23,316 nucleotides of DNA from a virus. Each line of letters begins with the position of its first letter. Within the stretch, counting starts at the first letter, position 1. The DNA is taken from IMG/VR virus record IMGVR_UViG_3300008267_000623, positions 1 to 23,316 of that record. One strand, given 5' to 3'. This document shows positions 4,749-11,943 of this stretch, piece after piece. A program made the position numbers and the translations under genes. The notes under the pieces are model-generated. The model saw only the letters and a list, made by a program, of their open reading frames with translations. It was not told the origin of the DNA and ran no database searches.

Positions 4749-4895
4749 GAGTCTTGTCTAACCATTTAAGGAGTGATATCAACTCTCCTAAGATTAGAAT
4801 TAAAATAAATAAATGGGATTAACTATCCCAACCTTATAATAGTACTACGCCCTATATAATAGAAAGAACATTCTGTACCAGTAGGAAATAAAATA

Positions 4896-4976
4896 TCAAT
4901 CATTCTCTACAACTACTTCTAAATCAATGTCTTGCACAGCATGCTTGTTGCAGATTGAGTGTAGCACAGCATCCAT
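4896..4976 (-). CDS. Very small possible gene (26 residues)
   Basis: ATG at 4976 to TGA at 4896 gives 26 residues ending in an acidic stretch (QDIDLEVVVEND). Composition is protein-like, but there is no leader motif and an overlapping frame is also open. The AT-rich bases between it and about 4793 hold no gene, only a GGGAT/ATCCC hairpin near 4823-4837. Confidence 0.2.
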   Translation of the reverse strand: MDAVLHSICNKHAVQDIDLEVVVEND

Positions 4977-5143
4977 CTGTAGAAATACCACATTTCCCTA
5001 CAAAAATGTCTACCCACTCTTTTTTTCTGCAGAAAAATCATCACCTCTCCTCAACTACTGGGGGTACCGCGCTTCAGTTTTGAGCTAGGGGTTGCTTGAT
5101 ATAGTAGTCATCACACCCTACTCTATAAACAATTTTCATCACC

Positions 5144-5202
5144 GTTGTTAAAGTTGTCAAGGTTGTTAAGTCTGTGGGGGGGGTTAATTTAGGGTTGACA
5201 AC
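5144..5202. repeat. Iteron-like tandem 9-mers with an inverted copy
   Basis: Three head-to-tail 9-mers GTTGTTAAA, GTTGTCAAG, GTTGTTAAG (5144-5170) are followed by TTGACAAC (5195-5202), the reverse complement of the core of the middle copy. A run of eight Gs (5176-5183) lies between. They occupy the divergent intergenic region between leftward and rightward genes, where replication origins and master operators often lie in phages. Site type is inferred from layout only. Confidence 0.5.
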
Positions 5203-5244
5203 ATGGGGGAGGTCTCACTTACACAATAGATTTTTTTCATTCAG

Positions 5245-5275
5245 TTTGAAAATTTCCTAGTTTTGTTGTATATTG
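5245..5275 (+). promoter_or_regulatory. Rightward promoter candidate
   Basis: TTTG (5245-5248), a 20-nt spacer and TATATTG (5269-5275) resemble the Bacteroidota housekeeping promoter (TTTG about -33, TAnnTTTG about -7), with one T missing in the downstream box. The same bases also read as TTGAAA-17 nt-TATATT. Transcription would begin near 5282, exactly where the hairpin-rich stretch begins. Confidence 0.45.
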
Positions 5276-5281
5276 ATTATG

Positions 5282-5575
5282 TATCCGCTTAACCAGCGAT
5301 CCTGTTCGATGGACCAAAGGTGGTTAGATAGAACGGTAGAAGTCGGGTTGTGGGAGTAGCGCGTAGACGTGAAACTGGTTTTCTCCGATAGGTACACAAA
5401 TGGTAGATTTTTGACATTCTAGGGGTGGAACATTACACTGCGGGTTAAGTGTCCTGAATTAACAGGAATGCGAAGTTTCATGTGGGGGTAGGAGAGCCCA
5501 TCTCTCTGACGTACAGCCTAGAATAGTCGGTCTATTAAATTACAGTGAAAAGGAAACATGCATTTCCCCACGGGG
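5282..5575 (+). ncRNA. Candidate structured RNA or long leader in the divergent region
   Basis: About 290 nt without a gene. ATTCTAGG (5416-5423) pairs with CCTAGAAT (5517-5524) as an 8-bp closing stem around CACT/AGTG (5436-5451), TCCTG/CAGGA (5452-5467) and GGAGAG/CTCTCT with G-U (5491-5507). Upstream, TAACCA/TGGTTA (5290-5326) has in its loop GTTC (5304-5307), which could pair with GAAC (5331-5334) as a pseudoknot. GC content is well above the flanks, as for stable RNAs in AT-rich genomes. It follows a promoter candidate. It may be an independent RNA or the 5' leader of the rightward genes; no clear terminator was seen before 5686. Confidence 0.4.
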
Positions 5576-5608
5576 ATTCTATTGTTCAGATATTGTGTAT
5601 AACATATA

Positions 5609-5639
5609 TTGGTTTGCTAATCATCCTTAATTAAATTTG
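5609..5639 (+). promoter_or_regulatory. Second rightward promoter candidate before the late genes
   Basis: TAAATTTG (5632-5639) matches the Bacteroidota TAnnTTTG box exactly. TTG (5609-5611) lies 20 nt upstream, although the stronger TTTG (5613-5616) is 15 nt away, a short spacing. The start point would be near 5646, some 40 nt before the first rightward gene. Confidence 0.35.
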
Positions 5640-5685
5640 GTAAGTTTAAATATTTAAGGTATATTAGTAGTGTAAACCAATCTAT

Positions 5686-5976
5686 ATGATGCACAATTGT
5701 AATGTCCATTGTCATGCCCACACCTCTCAAGACACTGAACTATTAGGTATTGAGGATCCAGGTAAGTGGTTGCCTTTTTGTTTTCTATTAGATGTTGTTG
5801 TTGCTATTAAGCAGAGTACGGACGACGAAGAAGAAGGAACGTACAATTGCACCACCGTCTTTACAGACCATGGTGATAGTTACATTATAGACACTCCCTT
5901 TTATACTTTCCAAGAAATCTGGACATCATATCTGACTCCCTCCCAAGAAGAGGATGAGAAGGATATTCATTTATAA
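5686..5976 (+). CDS. Unknown 96-residue acidic protein, first rightward gene
   Basis: 96 residues. The N-terminus is His/Cys-rich (MMHNCNVHCHAHTS), the middle has two hydrophobic strands (FCFLLDVVVAIKQ) and the C-terminal part reads TTVFTDHGDSYIIDTPFYTFQEIW, a pattern of short beta strands ending in an aromatic loop, before an acidic tail (SQEEDEKDIHL). 'T.v.t..G..y.i.tp...' patterns occur in small Bacteroidota phage and host proteins of unknown role. The start is either of two adjacent ATGs. It lies 17 nt before the next gene and probably opens the rightward operon. Confidence 0.6.
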   Translation: MMHNCNVHCHAHTSQDTELLGIEDPGKWLPFCFLLDVVVAIKQSTDDEEEGTYNCTTVFTDHGDSYIIDTPFYTFQEIWTSYLTPSQEEDEKDIHL

Positions 5977-5993
5977 TTTAAAAACCAACAAAC

Positions 5994-6245
5994 ATGTCAG
6001 AAGAACAAAAACAGGTGACAATTCAAGAGTTGATTAAACACCTTCAAGAACAAGTGGGTCTTGCTGAAGTGAGAGCAAAACTCCAATCTCTTAACGCTGA
6101 AATTGCCAAGGGAAGAGCTGAGGAATTACAAGCATTAGCTTTTATTGCTCAAATTACTAATCCCATGCCACAAGAACAGCAAGAAGAAGAGGAAGAATTT
6201 CCTGTAGAAAAACCCGCTTCTAAGAGAAAATTAAAAACCGACTAA
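5994..6245 (+). CDS. Small helical acidic protein (83 residues)
   Basis: Residues 8-57 are heptad-like and rich in Gln, Glu, Leu and Ala (IQELIKHLQEQVGLAEVRAKLQSLNAEIAKGRAEELQ in two parts), predicting a coiled coil. Residues 60-75 are strongly acidic and the end is basic (SKRKLKTD). No catalytic motif. The leader carries TTTAAAA 10 nt before the ATG, like the leftward genes. It is placed between the first rightward gene and the winged-helix-like gene, 5 nt upstream of the latter. Likely a small oligomeric accessory protein; function unknown. Confidence 0.6.
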   Translation: MSEEQKQVTIQELIKHLQEQVGLAEVRAKLQSLNAEIAKGRAEELQALAFIAQITNPMPQEQQEEEEEFPVEKPASKRKLKTD

Positions 6246-6250
6246 TTATT

Positions 6251-6616
6251 ATGGCTATTGTTAATCAGGTGGAGAAACGCGCTAAAATGTCTATCGACCA
6301 GGTGATACAATATCAGCTATTGACACATTGCTTTATTTCAAATATTACGCTCAGTGTTGCGGACCTTAAATGTTTAACGCTTTTAGCACTAGACAAAGAG
6401 CAAGAATTAAATGCTTTTTGTAATAAGGTGCATCAGTATAAAATATTTAAGAGTCCGCAATCTGTGCGAAATGCTATTATTAAAGCAGAAAAAAATGGAC
6501 TGATTGTCAAAGAAGGAAAGAGTAAAAAACGTATTTGGATCAATCCTTCTTTGAAAGTGCAAACCGATGGAAATATTCTTTTAGATTATAAATTTTTAGC
6601 CGTTGCATCCGAGTAA
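6251..6616 (+). CDS. Winged-helix-like DNA-binding protein (121 residues)
   Basis: The middle (about 45-95) reads as a helix-turn-helix followed by a wing: 'YKIFKSPQSVRNAIIKAEKNGLIVKEGKSKKRIWINP'. This matches the recognition-helix plus beta-hairpin pattern 's.qsVrn.i.kle..GLi.k.g..k..i.lnp' of winged-helix proteins, including regulators and replication-initiator domains. The N-terminal half is helical and Leu-rich. In crAss-like and related phages small wHTH proteins are encoded near the packaging genes; it could be a transcriptional regulator or a small-terminase-like DNA binder. Overlaps the start region of the next gene by 14 nt. Confidence 0.6.
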   Translation: MAIVNQVEKRAKMSIDQVIQYQLLTHCFISNITLSVADLKCLTLLALDKEQELNAFCNKVHQYKIFKSPQSVRNAIIKAEKNGLIVKEGKSKKRIWINPSLKVQTDGNILLDYKFLAVASE

Positions 6617-6998
6617 GGTGAGAGATCTTCTTCCATCCTATGCGATGGAAATTGATTATTCTGTTGAAGAGGTGGAAGCTGTAACTAAGTTTTTTTATAA
6701 AACATTACGTGCTAAACTCTCTCAACTAGAAAGACCAACCATTCATGTTCATAATCTAGGTAATTTCTATATAAAAGAAAAAGCTTTAGATAGGAATATG
6801 GACTGGTGTGTACGCTATTTAGAAAAACTCAATCCTACTGATATTGGTGAATATGGAATGAGAAGAAGCGTAAAAAACAATTATGAGTTGATGAAAAATG
6901 TAAAAGATCAACTTAATGAAGAAAGAGAACGTAGAAAAGAAATAATAAAAAAGCGTTATGGCAATACGGAAAAACGTAATACAACTTTGGAAAAATAA
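6603..6998 (+). CDS. IHF/HU-like DNA-binding protein
   Basis: 131 residues from a TTG at 6603; GTG at 6618 or ATG at 6645 are alternatives, since no good ribosome-binding sequence decides. Residues 8-63 fit the IHF/HU fold: two N-terminal helices (MEIDYSVEEVEAVTKFFYKTLRAKL) followed by 'PTIHVHNLGNFYIK', the counterpart of the 'p.v.i.gfGtF.v+' strand of bacterial IHF/HU. The remaining 65 residues are a basic helical extension. IHF-like subunits next to packaging genes are a recurring feature of crAss-like phages. The likely role is bending phage DNA, perhaps during packaging or transcription. Overlaps both neighbours, so translation is coupled. Confidence 0.75.
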   Translation: MHPSKVRDLLPSYAMEIDYSVEEVEAVTKFFYKTLRAKLSQLERPTIHVHNLGNFYIKEKALDRNMDWCVRYLEKLNPTDIGEYGMRRSVKNNYELMKNVKDQLNEERERRKEIIKKRYGNTEKRNTTLEK

Positions 6999-7287
6999 GG
7001 GTCAGATTCTTGAAGGAATCACCAATTCTATTTTTAAAAAAGAAGACGTAGAAGAAATTGCATCTCAACGTATGACTATTTGTAGAAAGTGCTATCTCTA
7101 TGATATGCATGGAACAGGTTGTATGGTGCCAGGAACACATCCATGTTGTAATCAAAAAGCAGGTGGTTGTGGATGTTCTCTTTCTTTAAAAACAAGAAGT
7201 CTTTCTTCAGACTGTCCATTAAATAAATGGAAAGCAATTCTATCTGAAGAAGAAGAGAACAAGTTAAATGAAAAATTAGGATTATGA
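6958..7287 (+). CDS. Cys-rich zinc-binding protein (109 residues)
   Basis: Eight Cys lie between residues 42 and 86 (42, 45, 55, 63, 64, 71, 73, 86) with a His at 62: CRKC, a loop with HGTGC, HPCC, then GCGC, and later 'SSDCPLNKW'. The spacing suggests one or two zinc sites. The family pattern (helical N-terminus, R..iC..C, CGC.l..K.r, CP..kW) recurs in crAss-like and other Bacteroidota phages, usually close to the large terminase. Role unknown; nucleic-acid binding is plausible. Overlaps the IHF-like gene by 41 nt and the nuclease gene by an ATGA junction. Confidence 0.7.
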   Translation: MAIRKNVIQLWKNKGQILEGITNSIFKKEDVEEIASQRMTICRKCYLYDMHGTGCMVPGTHPCCNQKAGGCGCSLSLKTRSLSSDCPLNKWKAILSEEEENKLNEKLGL

Positions 7288-8129
7288 GTTTAATATTCAA
7301 ACCAGAAAATCATCAATATGTATCTATAGATGATGCTGCTATAAATTGGACTAGTGTAACTAGTTTTATATCCAATTTTAAACAACCATTTGATGCAGAT
7401 ACAATTGCTGTAAAATCTTCTAAAAATAAGAAGTCAAAATGGTATGGACTTTCTCCAGAAGAAATTAAAGAAGCATGGAAATCTGAAGCAAATAGAGCAA
7501 CAACTTTAGGTACATGGTATCATAATCAAAGAGAAGTTGATTTGTGTGGACTTGAGACAATAGAACGAGAAGGTGTAACAGTTCCTATTATTAAACCCAT
7601 TGAGGAAGAAGGAATAAAACATGCACCCGATCAAAAATTAAAAGATGGTGTCTATCCAGAACATCTTGTTTATTTAAAATCTGTAGGGCTTTGTGGTCAG
7701 TCTGATTTAGTTGAAGTGGTAAATGGTAAGGTGAATATTACAGACTACAAAACAAACAAAGAAATTAAAACTGGAAGTTATGTAAACTGGGAAGGAATAT
7801 CACAAAAAATGAATCCTCCTGTAGCACATTTAGATGATTGTAATTTAAATCATTACATTTTACAACTTAGTTTGTACATGTTTATGATATTAAAACACAA
7901 TCCTAAACTAAAACCTGGAAATCTAACAATTCATCATATTATATTTGAAGAAGCAGGTAGAGATAAGTTTGATAATCCTATTACAGCAAAAGATAGTCAT
8001 GGTAATCCTATTGTAAAGGATATAGTGATATATGATCTTCCATATTTAAAAGCTGAGATTTTAGAAATTATTAATTGGAAAAAAGAACAAGATAATGCAA
8101 CTTCCAACACTACTAGAACTTCTGCATAA
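7284..8129 (+). CDS. PD-(D/E)XK family nuclease (RecB/Cas4-like)
   Basis: 281 residues. Conserved elements of RecB-type nucleases appear in order: 'GTWYHNQ' with His at about 80 (the G..H motif before the active site), 'GQSDLVEV' with Asp 141, 'ITDYKTNK' with Asp 154 and Lys 156 (the D-x-K of the active site), and 'HYILQLSLYMFM' with Gln 194 and Tyr 198 (the QxxxY motif). Members cut double-stranded DNA ends, and phage versions recycle host DNA, process replication intermediates or act in recombination. Starts at an ATGA overlap with the zinc-binding gene. No Cys cluster of the Cas4 iron-sulphur type was seen. Family assignment is firm; the precise substrate is not known. Confidence 0.85.
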   Translation: MSLIFKPENHQYVSIDDAAINWTSVTSFISNFKQPFDADTIAVKSSKNKKSKWYGLSPEEIKEAWKSEANRATTLGTWYHNQREVDLCGLETIEREGVTVPIIKPIEEEGIKHAPDQKLKDGVYPEHLVYLKSVGLCGQSDLVEVVNGKVNITDYKTNKEIKTGSYVNWEGISQKMNPPVAHLDDCNLNHYILQLSLYMFMILKHNPKLKPGNLTIHHIIFEEAGRDKFDNPITAKDSHGNPIVKDIVIYDLPYLKAEILEIINWKKEQDNATSNTTRTSA

Positions 8130-8319
8130 ATATGCTGATGGTGATATTGATGAAACTATTAAAATGTTTAAATACATTGATAGTAATAATCAAGTGAAAC
8201 AGATTCACATAGACGAACTTAAAAAAGAAATGATATTTAATCACATCTATCCTGCATCTGCAAGAGCAACAGGATTTAGAGGAGTAAAAACTAGACAAGA
8301 CAATGGTTTTAAATCATAG
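8095..8319 (+). CDS. Unknown 74-residue protein
   Basis: 74 residues overlapping the end of the nuclease gene by 35 nt in another frame, and the start of the next gene by 17 nt. The N-terminal half is helical and acidic (LLELLHKYADGDIDETIKMFKYID), the C-terminal half basic (ASARATGFRGVKTRQDNGFKS). An internal Met at residue 24 (MFKYIDSNN) would be a non-overlapping alternative start. No family recognised. Position in a coupled operon upstream of the terminase suggests a head or DNA-metabolism accessory. Confidence 0.5.
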   Translation: MQLPTLLELLHKYADGDIDETIKMFKYIDSNNQVKQIHIDELKKEMIFNHIYPASARATGFRGVKTRQDNGFKS

Positions 8320-8923
8320 TGTAGATAATATAAAGTGTTTGATTCGACTTTCTCATTTTACAAAAAATGAAGAAGATTATAATTCATTTCATAATGCTTA
8401 TATTTTTGGTATTCAATCTGTATGTGGTAAAATACTAACGTTCCATGTTATGACAGATTATGGAATGCTTAGAAGTAGAGTGCCTATTGATCAAGTGTTT
8501 TTAAAAGAACCGACATCAGATATTCCTGCACATTTTAAACAATTATGGGATTGTTTTTCTGAAAACGTTAGCGTAATATCCTACGACTATCTTTACGAAA
8601 AAAGATGTCAAGTGATTCTTAGAGATGGAACAAAGGTTTGGGCAACATATTTATTCACTGTAGATTGGTATAGAAATAGTTATTCCGATGAACCCACAGA
8701 TTACAAATGTGGTCATATTTTGGTGGCTGATGATGGATATTTATTGTGCCAACCAAACAACCGTATCTATTGGAGAGACTCAAACTGGGTCACAAAACCA
8801 TTTCCTATAAATCCAAAAGAAATAAAGGTGGATGATAATCTTTTATCTGTAGAAACAATATCTGACAGATGGGTGAGTGAAGATGGAGATTCATACTATT
8901 ACGATTTAAAAGAACAAGAATGA
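8303..8923 (+). CDS. Conserved phage protein of unknown function (206 residues)
   Basis: 206 residues, beta-rich and aromatic, no membrane segment. Notable blocks are 'VWATYLFTVDWYRNSYSDEPTDYKCGHIL' (in two parts), 'DDGYLLCQPNNRIYWRDSNWV' (in two parts) and an acidic end. The 'F.vDW......seep...K..H.l...dG...cqPNNR..w.d.s' pattern resembles a conserved protein found near the terminase in Bacteroidota phages, recognised from memory rather than a search. Uncharacterised; may be structural or associated with the head. Overlaps the next gene by an ATGA junction. Confidence 0.65.
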   Translation: MVLNHSVDNIKCLIRLSHFTKNEEDYNSFHNAYIFGIQSVCGKILTFHVMTDYGMLRSRVPIDQVFLKEPTSDIPAHFKQLWDCFSENVSVISYDYLYEKRCQVILRDGTKVWATYLFTVDWYRNSYSDEPTDYKCGHILVADDGYLLCQPNNRIYWRDSNWVTKPFPINPKEIKVDDNLLSVETISDRWVSEDGDSYYYDLKEQE

Positions 8924-9432
8924 TAAGACTTTTTGATATAGCAAATGGAAAGGTAATAGCATCAGAACATTGTTATACAATGAAGTTTTTAAAAGATATA
9001 ATGGAAGAATATCCAGATGATCATTTAAAAATTTATACGTATCTGTTTTATATGACTTGTCCAAATCCTGATTTAAATCCGTTTTTTCATTTTCCAGATG
9101 AAGAAAAAGAAGAGGTGATATTACAAGAAATTGATGCGGAGTTTAGTACAGATGATGATATGATAGTAAGAGCAATTAAGCTTTGCGAAAAAATGTACCA
9201 AACAGAAACATCAAGAGCGTATTACGGAATTAAGAAAGCATTAGATAATATTGCTCGATATATGTCTAGTACACAAATCACTGATGGTAGAGATGGTAAT
9301 ATTGCTCAAATTGGACGTATTGCAAAAGACTTTGATGCAATAAGACAATCTTACAAAGGTGTATATAAAGATCTGATGGAAGAACAACAATCCTCTGTAC
9401 GAGGGGGACAAAACTTAGCTTATGACCAATAA
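8920..9432 (+). CDS. Helical protein upstream of terminase (small-terminase candidate)
   Basis: 170 residues, mostly helical and acidic. Residues 75-105 hold 'EIDAEFSTDDDMIVRAIKLCEKMYQTETSRAYYGIKKALDNIARYM' (split here: a loop and two helices), followed by 'TDGRDGNIAQIGRIAKDFDAIRQSYKGVY', a repeat-like helical pair. It sits two genes upstream of the large terminase, in ATGA coupling with the preceding gene. Small terminases are usually 100-200 residues, helical, and encoded just before the large subunit, so this is the best positional candidate. No clear helix-turn-helix was seen in it, which weakens the case; the winged-helix gene at 6251 is a rival. Confidence 0.6.
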   Translation: MIRLFDIANGKVIASEHCYTMKFLKDIMEEYPDDHLKIYTYLFYMTCPNPDLNPFFHFPDEEKEEVILQEIDAEFSTDDDMIVRAIKLCEKMYQTETSRAYYGIKKALDNIARYMSSTQITDGRDGNIAQIGRIAKDFDAIRQSYKGVYKDLMEEQQSSVRGGQNLAYDQ

Positions 9433-9646
9433 CACAACAGAAAATGAATATTTGCAACATTGGGTATTTGTATTCAATCCTTTTGACCAGATGTGGAATG
9501 CTGTTCCAAGAGACATTTATACACAATACTGGAATCATTATAAGCACCCTCGCGTTATAAGAAGTAGCAAATATGCTACACTTATTGATATTTTGCATAA
9601 AACAAAAGGGGATGAACAAGAAATAAAAAAGATTGGTAGAAAGTGA
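9422..9646 (+). CDS. Small aromatic-rich protein before the terminase (74 residues)
   Basis: 74 residues. 'YLQHWVFVFNPFDQMWNAVPRDIYTQYWN' (residues 10-38, in two parts) is rich in Trp, Phe and Tyr; it is followed by 'RVIRSSKYATLIDILHKTKG' and a basic end. The pattern 'HWVf.fNpf...W.AvprD.y..YW' recurs in small Bacteroidota phage proteins just before the large terminase, recalled rather than searched. It overlaps its upstream neighbour by 11 nt, and its stop TGA overlaps the GTG start of the terminase. Function unknown. Confidence 0.6.
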   Translation: MTNNTTENEYLQHWVFVFNPFDQMWNAVPRDIYTQYWNHYKHPRVIRSSKYATLIDILHKTKGDEQEIKKIGRK

Positions 9647-11853
9647 ATTTAGCATCTTACATAGAAATTCCTACATGGGATGGTGGTGAATGGATAACCT
9701 CTGAATTTGCAACACGCGAAGATTGGAAAAACTTTGTTAGAAGTGTATTTAAAGATGAAGGTCCTAACGAAGGGTATCAATTTGATGAAACATCTTTTTT
9801 ATTTAATGAACAAGGAAGAAAGTTTCAAAAAGACGGATATTATTGTAATGCTCCTGTAAAAACTAAAGACTATATTACATATTGGAATGATCAAAAAGAT
9901 AAGTGTAGAAAGGGTGTGATATTTAAAAATAAAGACCGCGTTTGGTATTTATCTAGAGATTATTATATGTGGTTAAACTTTCTTCCTATTTACGACAAGG
10001 AAGAATCTAGATTTGATTTTGCAAAGGTGAGGGATGCTCAATATCACATGGCGTTATATGAATGTTTAGCAGAATTAGAATATAAGCACTGTCCTATTTT
10101 AAAAAAACGTCAGATTGCTTCTTCATATTTTCATGCTGCTAAACTAATTAATACGTATTGGTTTGAAGAAGGATCTGTTTTGAAAATGGGAGCTTCTTTA
10201 AAAGACTATATTAATGAGAAGGGTACGTGGAGAATGCTTAATGAATATAAAAACTTTCTAAACGAACATACTGCGTGGTATCGTCCTAACGATCCAGATA
10301 AAGTGATGACATGGCAGCAGAGAATTAAGGTGAGAATAAATGGACGAGATACATACAGAGGAAATAAATCTCTTCTTACAGGTACATCATTTGAAAAAGA
10401 TGCTACAGCTGGTGTGGGTGGTCCTTGTACTTATTTCTTTCATGAAGAGGCTGGTATTGCTCCTAAAATGGACTTAACATACGAATATATGCGTCCTGCA
10501 TTGCAATCTGGTATGATTACAACAGGTACATTTATTGCTGCTGGATCTGTGGGTGATCTTGATCAATGCGAACCATTAAAAGATTTTATTCTTAAACCTG
10601 ATTCTTATGATATGTTGGCTGTTACAACAAATCTATTAGATTCAAAAGGTACAATAGGAACAAGTGGTTTGTTTATTCCAGAACAGTGGAGTATGCCTCC
10701 GTTTATTGATCAGTATGGAAACTCAAGAGTAGAAGAAGCTTTAGAAGCAATTAAGAAAGAAAGAGAACGTTGGAAAAGAGAATTAAGTCCAGAACAGTAT
10801 CAACTACGTATTTCTCAGAAACCAACTAATATTGAAGAAGCATTTGCTTTTAGAAAGGTGAGTGTGTTTCCACAACATTTAGTTAGCAAACAAGCACAAC
10901 GTATTGATGATAAGGAATATCCGTATGAACTTTTAGATTTGGTTAGAGATGCAGAAGGAAGAATTAAAGCTGAAGAGTCTAGAAAACTACCAATAAACGA
11001 ATTTCCTATTTCTAAAAAAGCTGAAGATAAAGAAGGAGTTATAGTTGTTTGGGAAAGACCTGGTAAAGACATATCTTTTGGTACATATTACGCATCAGTT
11101 GACCCTGTTTCAGAGGGTAAGAGTACAACATCAGATTCTCTTTGTTCAATATTTATTTACAAAAATCCAGTGGAAGTCACTCAAGACGATGGAAATGGTA
11201 GAGTGAAAAGTTTTATTGAACATGATAAAATTGTAGCTAGCTGGTGTGGTAGATTTGATGATATTAATAAAACACATGAACGTCTAGAACTTCTTATAGA
11301 ATGGTATAATGCATGGACTATTGTCGAAAACAATATATCCTTGTTTATACAGTATATGATTTCTAAAAAGAAACAAAAGTATTTAGTACCAAAAGATCAG
11401 ATATTGTTTCTAAAAGACTTGGGATCAAACTCAAACGTTTACCAAACATATGGTTGGAAAAACACAGGGACATTATTTAAACAACACCTTCTATCATATG
11501 GAATACAATACCTTTCTGAAGAAATCGATCAAGAAATTGCAGAAAATGGTGACATCTATAAGACTACTTATGGCGTGGAAAGGATACCAGATCCTATGTT
11601 ACTTAAGGAAATGCAAGCATACCATGAAGGTTTAAACGTAGACCGTTTAGTGGCATTTTGTGCACTTATAGCATTTGCCAAAGTGCAGCAGTCAAATAGA
11701 GGTTATCATAAGCGAACTGAGACAAACAAAAACTTGGAAATCTCAGGAAAAAGTTATAAATTAAAATTGAACCCTTTTAAACATATTGGAAGTGGTTCTG
11801 CTTCTTCATTAGGTGCGTCTAAACCTCGTAGACCCTTTAAAAATTTTAGATGA
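9643..11853 (+). CDS. terL: Terminase large subunit (ATPase and nuclease)
   Basis: 736 residues from a GTG start in a GTGA overlap with the preceding gene. The ATPase half shows a divergent Walker A region (KKRQIASSYF, about 154-163), a Walker B motif 'TYFFHEEA' with Glu 268-269, and a motif-III-like 'TTGTFIAAGSVGD'. The nuclease half has the RNase H-like acidic set: 'ASVDP' (Asp 487), 'IVENN' (Glu 562) and 'NVDRLVAF' (Asp 667). Large terminases pump DNA into the prohead through the portal and cut the concatemer. Length and motif order fit crAss-type terminases. The Walker A lacks the usual Gly-Lys, as in other divergent phage terminases. The next gene starts in an ATGA overlap. Confidence 0.93.
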   Translation: MNLASYIEIPTWDGGEWITSEFATREDWKNFVRSVFKDEGPNEGYQFDETSFLFNEQGRKFQKDGYYCNAPVKTKDYITYWNDQKDKCRKGVIFKNKDRVWYLSRDYYMWLNFLPIYDKEESRFDFAKVRDAQYHMALYECLAELEYKHCPILKKRQIASSYFHAAKLINTYWFEEGSVLKMGASLKDYINEKGTWRMLNEYKNFLNEHTAWYRPNDPDKVMTWQQRIKVRINGRDTYRGNKSLLTGTSFEKDATAGVGGPCTYFFHEEAGIAPKMDLTYEYMRPALQSGMITTGTFIAAGSVGDLDQCEPLKDFILKPDSYDMLAVTTNLLDSKGTIGTSGLFIPEQWSMPPFIDQYGNSRVEEALEAIKKERERWKRELSPEQYQLRISQKPTNIEEAFAFRKVSVFPQHLVSKQAQRIDDKEYPYELLDLVRDAEGRIKAEESRKLPINEFPISKKAEDKEGVIVVWERPGKDISFGTYYASVDPVSEGKSTTSDSLCSIFIYKNPVEVTQDDGNGRVKSFIEHDKIVASWCGRFDDINKTHERLELLIEWYNAWTIVENNISLFIQYMISKKKQKYLVPKDQILFLKDLGSNSNVYQTYGWKNTGTLFKQHLLSYGIQYLSEEIDQEIAENGDIYKTTYGVERIPDPMLLKEMQAYHEGLNVDRLVAFCALIAFAKVQQSNRGYHKRTETNKNLEISGKSYKLKLNPFKHIGSGSASSLGASKPRRPFKNFR

Positions 11854-11942
11854 TTTATACAAGTTCATACACTTATACGGAGTTTTTACATGTAGAAACT
11901 TCTACGAGCGAAGTGGTTTACACCTATACAACTATATCATAA
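11850..11942 (+). CDS. Thr/Ser/Tyr-rich micro-protein (30 residues) between terminase and portal
   Basis: An ATG overlapping the terminase stop (ATGA) opens a 30-residue frame ending with TAA one base before the portal ATG. Composition is extreme: 17 of 30 residues are Thr, Ser or Tyr, with the pattern YTSSYTYTEF and later VVYTYTTIS. It exactly fills the gap between the two genes with coupled junctions on both sides, as expected of a real translated unit, although it could also serve only to carry ribosomes across the gap. Not recognised. Confidence 0.5.
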   Translation: MIYTSSYTYTEFLHVETSTSEVVYTYTTIS

Positions 11943-11943
11943 C

